From positions 1-22,952 of IMG/VR virus record IMGVR_UViG_3300046746_000366: a stretch of DNA of 22,952 bases. One strand, given 5' to 3'. Positions 1-4,900 of the stretch are shown here, one piece after another (position 1 is the first letter of the stretch; every line of letters begins with the position of its first letter). A model generated the notes under the pieces. It was not told where the DNA came from, made no database searches, and was given only the letters and a program-made list of their open reading frames with translations. A program made the translations under genes and the position numbers. This DNA is from a virus.

Positions 1-157
1 CAACCACCATATCGTACATATACACCGTTACGTGCCACACACAGCTAAACGTGTTTAGTTGCGCGCGTACTGAGTAGCCCCCATCCACCACAAACTCAAC
101 CACAGCATCCGTCCCCAAGGGCTCATGTTTCTTCTCTTTCTTAACCCAATTAAGCAC
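1..157 (-). CDS. Partial phage protein of unknown function (runs off the left edge)
   Basis: An open frame on the minus strand runs from a GTG at 157-155 to the window edge with no stop, giving 52 visible residues. The visible part begins VLNWVKKEKKHEPLGTD and then has hydrophobic, beta-looking stretches (AVVEFVV, WHVTVYMYDMVV). I do not recognise the family. The GTG start is chosen because it makes an 8-base overlap (GTGCTTAA) with the stop of the zinc-ribbon gene, exactly like the 8-base overlap (ATGTCTAA) between that gene and the terminase-like gene before it. There is no clear Shine-Dalgarno sequence, so translational coupling is inferred. It is the third or fourth gene of a minus-strand operon; packaging or structural genes would be expected further left. 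Confidence 0.6.
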   Translation of the reverse strand, partial: MLNWVKKEKKHEPLGTDAVVEFVVDGGYSVRAQLNTFSCVWHVTVYMYDMVV

Positions 158-392
158 TTTCAGAATCGACCGCTTTTTTAGCCCGTGTACGCTTTGGCGC
201 GGCAACCTTGGCTTGATACGCTTCCTTATCATGCGGGTTTAAATTCTCCCACGCCAAAATAGCCGACACAGGCCTCGGCTCACCACAAACATCGCACTCC
301 CTCAAAAACAAATTCGGATTAACAAACCCCTTATTCAACACGCCGCCATTCGCTGTCGCACAACCAATACAAATAACCTGAATCTTAGACAT
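150..392 (-). CDS. Small zinc-ribbon-like protein
   Basis: An 80-residue protein with two cysteine pairs: CIGC near residues 8-11 and CDVC near residues 33-36, a spacing typical of a zinc ribbon. The C-terminus is basic (PKRTRAKK). A single zinc-binding module plus a basic tail suggests nucleic-acid or protein binding, but the exact role is unknown. The ATG at 392 overlaps the stop of the small-terminase-like gene by 8 bases, so the two are probably translationally coupled. Small zinc-ribbon proteins are common next to phage packaging genes; that comparison is general knowledge and does not assign a function here. Confidence 0.75.
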   Translation of the reverse strand: MSKIQVICIGCATANGGVLNKGFVNPNLFLRECDVCGEPRPVSAILAWENLNPHDKEAYQAKVAAPKRTRAKKAVDSESA

Positions 393-927
393 CTATAACT
401 TCTCCTTTTTCTTGCTTAACCGATCCTAAATCAATGTTTATGTTTATCTGAGTCTTACTACCAGTATCCTCCATACCACCATGACCTGTAAACTTCATTT
501 TATTACTAACCATACTTGCCAACGCCCCCGACACCCGAGAGTCCCCCTCCTCAAATCGCTGCATCAACGACTGCAACACCTCCTCAAACTGCCCCGCCGC
601 AATTTTTGCATCCAACATTACCGCCTTCACATACGTCTTGTGAACACTCACCACAACCTCTTCAATATGCGGCTTTTTTAACCACGTCGCCGCCACTCGC
701 TTATCAACCCCAGCTGCTTTCGCCGCCTTGTCCGGGTCCAACGTCTTCTTATACTCCTCTAAAAAAGCAATTTGGGCCATCGTATACGCATAATGCTCCG
801 GTATTTGTACCGGGTTATTCCGATCCGCTACCAACTCCACCGGTGGATTATCCTTATCCACATCCTTAAATTTCTTTTTTACACGAGCCATAACGTCCTT
901 ATCTATTTTTTTATTAATCTCTTTCAT
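385..927 (-). CDS. Terminase small-subunit-like DNA-binding protein
   Basis: A 180-residue protein. Residues about 50-90 form a putative helix-turn-helix: a helix with AQIAFLEEYKKTL, then DPDKAAKAAGVDKRVAATWL, then KKPHIEEVV. This matches the usual pattern of phage small terminases (a block of helices beginning 'xxFLxxYxxTxNxxxAAxxAGVSxxxVxxW'). The middle is helical and may drive oligomerisation; the end is beta or disordered (KTQININIDL). Small terminases recognise the packaging site and stimulate the large subunit. It starts at ATG 927, 7 bp after the stop of the upstream ORF, with only a weak Shine-Dalgarno match. The large subunit is not in the window. A general transcriptional regulator with the same fold is the main alternative. 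Confidence 0.65.
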   Translation of the reverse strand: MKEINKKIDKDVMARVKKKFKDVDKDNPPVELVADRNNPVQIPEHYAYTMAQIAFLEEYKKTLDPDKAAKAAGVDKRVAATWLKKPHIEEVVVSVHKTYVKAVMLDAKIAAGQFEEVLQSLMQRFEEGDSRVSGALASMVSNKMKFTGHGGMEDTGSKTQININIDLGSVKQEKGEVIDV

Positions 928-934
928 GCATCCG

Positions 935-1171
935 TTATGGCAGCAGTGTGTTGTCGTTTGCTTGGTTTAGTTTGTGAGAGAGAAAAAGAGAGTGAAATGA
1001 TTTTGTCTCCACCACTACCATAACTCCCCCCAATGTACCATACACTTTAAACTCCGTCAAGCCTTTAGCCACGTTAAGTTCATGCTGAAGCTTTTTAAAC
1101 TCCGTCAAGCCTTTAGCCACGTTAAGTTCATGCTGAAGCTTTTTAAACTTTACCCTTTTTGTAAAGCTCAA
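935..1171 (-). CDS. Doubtful small ORF with an in-frame 16-residue duplication
   Basis: A 78-codon minus-strand frame from a TTG at 1171 to TAA at 935. The segment FKKLQHELNVAKGLTE is encoded twice in tandem by a perfect 48-bp duplication, which keeps the frame. Reasons to believe it: it lies directly downstream of a good minus-strand promoter and ends 7 bp before the terminase-like start. Reasons to doubt it: a TTG start, no Shine-Dalgarno sequence, and no family recognised. It could be a real short leader gene, a decayed gene, or a structured untranslated leader. Confidence 0.35.
   Translation of the reverse strand: MSFTKRVKFKKLQHELNVAKGLTEFKKLQHELNVAKGLTEFKVYGTLGGVMVVVETKSFHSLFLSHKLNQANDNTLLP
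1049..1144. repeat. Perfect 48-bp tandem duplication
   Basis: Two identical 48-base units lie head to tail at 1049-1096 and 1097-1144, each beginning aaactccgtcaagcctttag; a partial third copy (aaact) follows at 1145. The unit length is a multiple of three, so an overlapping minus-strand reading frame is kept. Lack of divergence implies a recent event or conversion. Confidence 0.95.
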
Positions 1172-1240
1172 AAAATACAGAGGCGGTTTAGATAACGTTA
1201 TGGCGACAAGTCATTTGGCGGGTACCCCCCACGAAATATG

Positions 1241-1254
1241 ACCCCCCGGGGGGT
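1241..1254. repeat. 14-bp GC palindrome near the minus-strand promoter
   Basis: ACCCCCCGGGGGGT is a perfect palindrome in otherwise mixed-composition DNA. It lies about 10-20 bases inside the transcript expected from the minus-strand promoter at 1269-1296. It could be an operator or a stabilising hairpin at the RNA 5' end. A terminator is unlikely because no U-tract follows on either strand. A 10-bp palindrome, ATAACGTTAT, lies further downstream on the same transcript at 1192-1201. Confidence 0.6.
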
Positions 1255-1268
1255 GTCTGTAACACTGT

Positions 1269-1296
1269 ACTATATTCGTTTTCGTTGTAAACTCAA
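1269..1296 (-). promoter_or_regulatory. Sigma70-type promoter for the minus-strand terminase operon
   Basis: Read on the minus strand: TTGAGT (1296-1291), a 16-bp spacer, then TATAGT (1274-1269). The -10 differs from consensus at one position and the -35 at two. It is placed correctly to transcribe the ORF at 1171-935 and the terminase-like operon to its left. No other good promoter is visible for these genes inside the window. Confidence 0.5.
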
Positions 1297-1303
1297 GCAA
1301 TTA

Positions 1304-1331
1304 TTGACGTATGTCGCATAACCTACATTAT
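1304..1331 (+). promoter_or_regulatory. Weak candidate plus-strand early promoter
   Basis: TTGACG at 1304-1309, a 16-bp spacer, then CATTAT at 1326-1331. The -35 is good and the -10 is moderate (four of six). It would transcribe the small plus-strand ORFs that begin around 1368-1400 and 1541. Offered as a candidate because some promoter must lie between the divergent transcripts. Confidence 0.3.
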
Positions 1332-1399
1332 GTAATGTTTTACAAAAAGCCTGTAACTACAAGGAATATGTATTATGTCCAATGTTCTATGTGCTCTCT

Positions 1400-1534
1400 A
1401 TGAATAACAGCCGTCGAGAGACAAGGGGTAGACGTCTTTACACCACTTTAAACCGCTTAAACAGCTACCAAAGCGATAATTTGGCATCATTTTACGCTTT
1501 TAGCCAATTGGGGTTTGTGGTTAGTAGCGAATAG
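1400..1534 (+). CDS. Possible 44-residue early protein
   Basis: A frame of 44 codons begins at ATG 1400 and ends at TAG 1532-1534. The protein starts MNNSRRETRGRRLYTTLNRL and is basic at its N-terminus. It begins with an ATGA overlap with the stop of a possible 11-codon leader at 1368-1403, and it ends 6 bp before the next gene. There is no strong Shine-Dalgarno sequence directly before it; the only one nearby is AAGGA at 1361-1365, which would serve the leader. Function unknown; existence uncertain. Confidence 0.35.
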   Translation: MNNSRRETRGRRLYTTLNRLNSYQSDNLASFYAFSQLGFVVSSE

Positions 1535-1540
1535 TATATA

Positions 1541-1825
1541 ATGTTGCTTGTGAGCGTTAATAGATACTTAGTACGTATTAGTTTTAAACGAGAAGTTAAG
1601 GCGCAAGTATGGGTTAAGGCCAGAACCACCAATCAGGCACTAGTCAACGCCTTAAACGCTGTCAAGCATAACCTTAGCCACATAACTAGTGTTTGCATAA
1701 TAGGCCAACCAATCCCAGTATGCAAACGCAAGCGTAAACAGCAACAAGCTGAACAATTGCCAGAGCGGGCTGAGCGTTATAAAAAACCAAAGCCACCAAA
1801 GCCGCCAAGTATTTTCGATATCTAA
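1541..1825 (+). CDS. Small basic early phage protein, unknown function
   Basis: A 94-residue protein. Residues about 8-58 look like a compact alpha-beta unit: a strand (RYLVRISFKREV), a strand (AQVWVKA), a helix (TTNQALVNALNAVKHNL) and a strand (ITSVCIIGQPI). It is followed by a highly basic, glutamine- and proline-rich tail (KRKRKQQQ, then KKPKPPKPP). Small proteins with this strand-strand-helix-strand order and a charged tail are frequent in phage early regions, but I cannot name a family. No Shine-Dalgarno sequence precedes ATG 1541; GTG 1550 is a possible alternative start. A strong promoter begins 5 bp after its stop. The minus-strand frames over the same bases have poor composition and are taken as shadows. 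Confidence 0.6.
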   Translation: MLLVSVNRYLVRISFKREVKAQVWVKARTTNQALVNALNAVKHNLSHITSVCIIGQPIPVCKRKRKQQQAEQLPERAERYKKPKPPKPPSIFDI

Positions 1826-1829
1826 TCCC

Positions 1830-1858
1830 TTGCACAAAAAAGCCAGTTGTGTTATAAT
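1830..1858 (+). promoter_or_regulatory. Strong sigma70-type promoter
   Basis: TTGCAC at 1830-1835, a 17-bp spacer, then a perfect TATAAT at 1853-1858. Transcription would start near 1865, inside a CA/CGCC-rich tract, and read through the A+T-rich repeat region toward the gene at 2401. It could serve as an early promoter or supply an origin transcript. Confidence 0.65.
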
Positions 1859-1861
1859 CGC

Positions 1862-1900
1862 GCGCACACACACGCACGCCCACGCCCACGCACGCCCACG
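1862..1900. repeat. CA/CGCC-rich simple-sequence tract
   Basis: After GCGCGCACACACAC the sequence continues as irregular repeats of cacgcc and cacg up to 1900. The tract is strongly purine/pyrimidine alternating, G-poor on the plus strand, and lies exactly at the expected start of the transcript from the promoter at 1830-1858. It stands out against the A+T-rich DNA that follows. Confidence 0.75.
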
Positions 1901-2066
1901 AACAAAAAAGTGTTAAATATATATTTACCCCATTACCCCTATATTATATAAATATATATTTTACTACCCAGATACGTTACTGTAGTTTTTTAAAAATGTT
2001 TAAATATTTTTTTTTTAGTTTATTTTACAACGATTATTAAAAAAAACAAAAAATTTATAAAAATCA
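1901..2066. other. A+T-rich segment, possible DNA-unwinding element
   Basis: About 165 bp with no plausible gene, made largely of A and T runs, including an eight-T run near 2010-2017 and several A runs near 2040-2060. It sits directly next to an array of repeated motifs and palindromes. This juxtaposition is the usual arrangement in iteron-type replication origins, where the A+T-rich part melts. The role is inferred. Confidence 0.4.
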
Positions 2067-2294
2067 CTGTATTACAGCGTTATGCCTAACTTTCGATATA
2101 CAAAATAAAATGCTGTATTTTAGCCAATTTTGTGCTGTATTTTGTTAGGCGTAGTACTGTAATACAGTATTACAACATCAGGCGTGCATTTGTAATACAG
2201 TATTACAACGCTAGGCGTAGTTTTGTAATACATAAAACAGGCTAAAATACATCATTTTGTTTTTGCCGATTTTTGTATTACAACGCTAGGCGTA
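2067..2294. repeat. Repeat array with two 17-bp palindromes; candidate origin or operator
   Basis: The core motif GCTAGGCGTA or close variants occurs in direct orientation at 2144-2153 (GTTAGGCGTA), 2177-2186 (ATCAGGCGTG), 2210-2219 and 2285-2294 (both GCTAGGCGTA), and inverted at 2081-2090 (TATGCCTAAC). The first three direct copies start exactly 33 bp apart. Two of them follow a perfect 17-bp palindrome, TGTAATACAGTATTACA, at 2158-2174 and 2191-2207; half-sites occur at 2069-2075, 2224-2231 and 2274-2280. The spacing of about three helical turns places protein sites on one face of the DNA. Iterons for an initiator, or operators of an early regulator, both fit. Confidence 0.75.
2101..2264. 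repeat. Imperfect 25-bp inverted repeat enclosing the array
   Basis: The segment 2101-2125 and the reverse complement of 2240-2264 match at 22 of 25 positions; the shared core is TGTATTTTAGCC. The arms enclose both 17-bp palindromes and three of the four direct core motifs, so they could form a large cruciform or mark the ends of a nucleoprotein complex. Confidence 0.7.
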
Positions 2295-2319
2295 AATCCA
2301 TATATCACGATTTTTCGAT

Positions 2320-2348
2320 TTGACGAGACTGGTCACGGTTGATACTAT
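2320..2348 (+). promoter_or_regulatory. Extended -10 promoter for the early operon
   Basis: TTGACG at 2320-2325, a 17-bp spacer ending in TGA, then TACTAT at 2343-2348, so the -10 has the extended TGn element. The expected start near 2355 leaves a leader of about 45 bases before the ATG at 2401. The last core motif of the repeat array ends 25 bp upstream of the -35, close enough for regulation by whatever binds the array. Confidence 0.5.
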
Positions 2349-2400
2349 TGGTTTTGTCGAAGTTTTAGTGGTTTTATAGTTTAAAATGGAGTGAAAGAAA

Positions 2401-2853
2401 ATGGGTAAATATAGTGAGTATTGCAAAAGGCTGAATGATGAATGCGATTGGCTTGCCAGAAACTTTTTGAATGAGACGCACACTGATATATCTATAAAAT
2501 GGATTGATCACGATTATTATTTTAAAGGCGATAAAAGACAAAGGGATATATATTATGTAAAGATAACAAGAAAAATGACAAAAGGGGAACAGTCATATAG
2601 CTTCGAATTTGGGCAATCGCTTGCCAATAGCTCCCCTCATCCTTTTCAAAGAAAAAGACCAACAGAATATGACATATTGGCTTGCTTAACGGCAACTGAT
2701 CCAGGCCGTCATGAGGAGTTTTGTTGGAATTACGGATATGATGAGGACTCTATTCATGGCCTTGAGCTTTATGAACGTGTCTATGATGAATTCAAAAACT
2801 TGAGTAGGCTGTATAGTAGTGAAGAGTTGGCAATGCTAGATGAGATCCGGTAA
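2401..2853 (+). CDS. Conserved phage early protein of unknown function
   Basis: A 150-residue soluble, charged protein. It begins MGKYSEYCKRLNDECDWLA and contains a mixed beta middle (ISIKWIDHDYYF, then RDIYYVKITRK, then YSFEFGQSLANS), and an end rich in acidic and aromatic residues (PTEYDILACLT, DPGRHEEFCWNYGYDEDS). From memory, similar proteins, with 'SFxFGQSxxNS' followed by 'PTxYDxLACLTxxDP', recur as hypothetical proteins in phages and prophages of many hosts; no function is known to me. The Shine-Dalgarno region is ggagtgaaagaaa just before ATG. It is the first gene after the repeat array and is more A+T-rich than the replication genes that follow. Confidence 0.85.
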   Translation: MGKYSEYCKRLNDECDWLARNFLNETHTDISIKWIDHDYYFKGDKRQRDIYYVKITRKMTKGEQSYSFEFGQSLANSSPHPFQRKRPTEYDILACLTATDPGRHEEFCWNYGYDEDSIHGLELYERVYDEFKNLSRLYSSEELAMLDEIR

Positions 2854-2855
2854 AA

Positions 2856-2987
2856 ATGATAAAAGTATCTAAAATTAATGGCCGCGTGTGGCTTAAAGTG
2901 TTTAATGAGACTGGCTTAGTGTATAGTGATGGCGATTTTGACACCATCAGTGACGCTATGGTTGCCGCGGCTTATTATTTAAATTAA
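2856..2987 (+). CDS. Small 43-residue phage protein
   Basis: A short frame starting at ATG 2856, two bases after the previous stop, and ending at TAA 2985-2987. The protein begins MIKVSKINGRVWLKVFNETG and ends DTISDAMVAAAYYLN, predicting two or three strands and a short helix. The tight spacing, lack of any other use for these bases and good codon use support a real gene. The Shine-Dalgarno is weak, so translation may depend on coupling to the preceding gene. Function unknown. Confidence 0.6.
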   Translation: MIKVSKINGRVWLKVFNETGLVYSDGDFDTISDAMVAAAYYLN

Positions 2988-3013
2988 TTAATTAAAATAG
3001 GAGAAAAAACAAA

Positions 3014-3688
3014 ATGAATATACAAACACATGCTTACAACTTAAAATGCGATTTAAGCGTAAGATTCACAAAGAAAGACGCGCCAGAAACCCTGGAGCAA
3101 TTGTACAACGCTACAGACGCCGTTGACTTGCGAGAAAAACTGGCCTTGTTATATTCAACGATGACTACAAAACCGGCTGTTAAGAATAATCCGTTGGCAT
3201 GGGCGGCAACGGCTAGTAATCCAAAGTGTGACCGCAATATGTTTGACAAGATGGTTGTTGCTAACGGCTATGCGATTGGTTGCGACGGGTATCGCATCCA
3301 CGGCTACAAATTGCCGGCCAGTCAAGCGGCTGATCTTGATGGCCAGTATATCGACGCTAACGGCAACATTTTAGCTATTGAAAAGCGCAACGATTTACCA
3401 CTTGAGCATATACTCACAATGCTTAATGCCGATACGTACCCGTTAACGGATACTTTTGATATTTCAAAATGTACCGTTGAAGCTGATGAATATAGTTCGG
3501 ATAAATTCTTCGACTTGGAATTGTTCGGCCAGAAGTGCCGGTTTAACAAAAAGTTTATTGAACAAGCGTTCAACGGCCGGCAAGCTGTCCATGTATGCAC
3601 GACAACTGAATTCAATGGCCAGCAATCGGTACGGTTTATGTTAAGTGAATCAGAAACCGCTGTTATCATGCCGGTACGCATTAAGTAA
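3014..3688 (+). CDS. Possible DNA polymerase sliding-clamp-like protein
   Basis: A 224-residue protein with a strong Shine-Dalgarno (aggagaaaaaac). Three places recall the bacterial beta clamp: DGYRIHGYKLP at residues 91-101 (clamps have 'ATDGYRLA'-like strands), FNKKFIEQAFNG at 177-188 (clamps have 'FNxxYLxxALxxL'), and AVIMPVRIK as the very last residues (beta clamps end 'YLxMPMRL'). The protein is shorter than DnaN (about 366 residues), so it would hold two domains rather than three. The phage has its own family A polymerase, which a processivity factor could serve. This is pattern recognition without a search; it may instead be an unrelated beta-rich protein. Confidence 0.45.
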   Translation: MNIQTHAYNLKCDLSVRFTKKDAPETLEQLYNATDAVDLREKLALLYSTMTTKPAVKNNPLAWAATASNPKCDRNMFDKMVVANGYAIGCDGYRIHGYKLPASQAADLDGQYIDANGNILAIEKRNDLPLEHILTMLNADTYPLTDTFDISKCTVEADEYSSDKFFDLELFGQKCRFNKKFIEQAFNGRQAVHVCTTTEFNGQQSVRFMLSESETAVIMPVRIK

Positions 3689-3690
3689 CA

Positions 3691-4071
3691 ATGACTAATA
3701 AACAGATCGCCATACGCATACCGAAAATCAAAAGCCCTGGAGCGTCCGGGGCTAAAGTAGTACCCAATCCGTTAGAAGTCCACACAACTCAAGCAGCTTA
3801 CCTATACATTGGCCATGAGTTAGTGGCGATACAATTATTTAACGGGCCGGCAGTGTTGCCGGTCAAATGGTGTAGTGGGATGCGTTCAGTTGATATAGTT
3901 GCTGAGTTTTTAGTGCAATATGGCCACAACGTCAGGGAGGGCAAGGCCCAGATCGACGAGGCCATTGAGGCGGGTACTATTTTAGTGAAAAATGCAAGGC
4001 CGGGCGGACGATTAGCTGTTGAGATCAAGGGCGACATCGCAAAATTTAAAAACAAGGAGAAAAAACAATGA
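3691..4071 (+). CDS. Phage protein of unknown function
   Basis: A 126-residue protein starting two bases after the previous stop. The N-terminus is basic and lacks predicted structure (KQIAIRIPKIKSPGASGAKV). A strand-rich part with YLYIGHELVAIQLFNG follows, then a helix (VDIVAEFLVQYGHNV) and a lysine-rich C-terminus (KGDIAKFKNKEKKQ). I do not recognise it. Its stop overlaps the next start (ATGA). Its last codons lie inside a 54-bp segment repeated 1.6 kb downstream, which marks the left edge of a module with repeat proteins. Confidence 0.75.
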   Translation: MTNKQIAIRIPKIKSPGASGAKVVPNPLEVHTTQAAYLYIGHELVAIQLFNGPAVLPVKWCSGMRSVDIVAEFLVQYGHNVREGKAQIDEAIEAGTILVKNARPGGRLAVEIKGDIAKFKNKEKKQ

Positions 4072-4079
4072 ATAAACAA
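4026..4079 (+). repeat. 54-bp direct repeat, left copy
   Basis: This segment matches 5621-5674 at 50 of 54 positions. It covers the last 14 codons of one gene, the Shine-Dalgarno (aaggagaaaaaa) and the first codons (ATGAATAAACAA) of the next. The two copies bracket the octapeptide, pentapeptide and 238-residue genes. Confidence 0.95.
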
Positions 4080-4553
4080 GAGATTTATTTGGATGTAGGA
4101 AAAACACAGCCAGTGACTGATTTTGAGGTTGACGAGGATGGCCAAGCTATTATTCGTGAGGGCAGTTGGTACGTTTTTGGCAAGTCAAAAATTAAAGCGT
4201 TTGAGGATGCGGAGGTTTGCGCTTGCGACAATGTGGATGTTACGGCGCACGACAATGCGAAGGTTGACGCTTATGACAATGCGGTGGTTGATGCGCGCGG
4301 CAAAGTGAGGGTTTATGCGGAAGGGAATTCGCGGGTTTTTGCGTTCGACAATGCGAAAGTTTATGCGTTGGGGTATGCTCGGGTTGTGGCGTCTCAAAGT
4401 GCGCGGGTTGTGGCGTTCGACGAGGCGGATGTCGCTGCGCACGACAAGGTGGAGGTGTTTGCGTTCGAAAATGTGGAGGTTTGGGCATACGACGACGCAA
4501 GGGTTAATGCGTTCGACAAGGTGGAGGTACAACAATGGATAAACAAAAAATGA
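4068..4553 (+). CDS. Octapeptide-repeat (predicted beta-solenoid) protein
   Basis: A 161-residue protein. After about 43 N-terminal residues come 14 uninterrupted 8-residue repeats at residues 44-155 with consensus A-[FYH]-[DE]-[NDK]-[AV]-x-V-x, for example AFEDAEVC, AHDNAKVD, AYDNAVVD, AFDNAKVY, AFDEADVA and AFDKVEVQ. Alanine at position 1 and valine at position 7 alternate with charged positions, which predicts a regular beta-helix with small inward-facing residues. Similar 'A-x-D-x-A-x-V-x' arrays occur in uncharacterised phage and actinobacterial proteins, as far as I recall. There is no signal peptide. It overlaps the preceding stop (ATGA) and the following pentapeptide gene by 19 bases, and has a strong Shine-Dalgarno. 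Function unknown; a protein- or DNA-mimicking scaffold is a speculative option. Confidence 0.85.
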   Translation: MNKQEIYLDVGKTQPVTDFEVDEDGQAIIREGSWYVFGKSKIKAFEDAEVCACDNVDVTAHDNAKVDAYDNAVVDARGKVRVYAEGNSRVFAFDNAKVYALGYARVVASQSARVVAFDEADVAAHDKVEVFAFENVEVWAYDDARVNAFDKVEVQQWINKK

Positions 4554-4900
4554 TTGAGTTATTAAAAACAGACGTACCGGCATGGAACCAATGGCGGGCG
4601 GACAACCCCGATGCGGTTATTGATTTATCGGGGGCGAACCTTAGTGGGTTAGACTTGAGAAACGCAGACCTTTTTGACGTAAATTTGTTCGAGGTTAACC
4701 TTAGCGGCGCAAAACTTAATCGCGCCATCCTTGATTGGGCATACCATTGCGGCGCAAAACTTACCGGCGCAAACCTGATGTACGTAACCCTTAATTCGGC
4801 ATATCAGTACCATTCAGACCTTACACGGGCATACCATTACCACGCAAATTGTGCACGGGCATTCTTTGCCGGAGACAACACAAACACGGAGGCAAAATAA
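4535..4900 (+). CDS. Pentapeptide-repeat protein
   Basis: A 121-residue protein. Residues 1-28 form a short helical cap (IELLKTDVPAWNQWRADNPD). From about residue 29 a leucine recurs every fifth residue (L31, L36, L41, L46, L51, L56, L61, L66), with repeats such as LSGAN, LRNAD, LFDVN, LSGAK and LTGAN. This is the pentapeptide-repeat right-handed quadrilateral beta-helix. Towards the end the repeats degenerate into aromatic-histidine variants (AYHYHAN). Some relatives (MfpA, Qnr, McbG) mimic DNA and protect gyrase; whether this protein does so cannot be said. It starts inside the previous gene behind GGAGG, and its stop shares bases with the next start (TAATG). Confidence 0.9.
   Translation: MDKQKMIELLKTDVPAWNQWRADNPDAVIDLSGANLSGLDLRNADLFDVNLFEVNLSGAKLNRAILDWAYHCGAKLTGANLMYVTLNSAYQYHSDLTRAYHYHANCARAFFAGDNTNTEAK

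Noticed and set aside
516-869. Plus-strand proline/threonine-rich frame of 117 codons
   Set aside because: It lies opposite the small-terminase-like gene, has low-complexity composition typical of an antisense shadow, and no ribosome-binding site.
2067-2294. CRISPR array
   Set aside because: Repeats are too short and partly palindromic, the intervals are not unique spacers of constant length, and no cas gene is nearby.
4185-4583. Long minus-strand frames over the octapeptide gene
   Set aside because: They arise from the 24-bp repeat period of the gene on the plus strand, which keeps several frames free of stops; their products (Arg/His/Asn repeats) look like no protein family.
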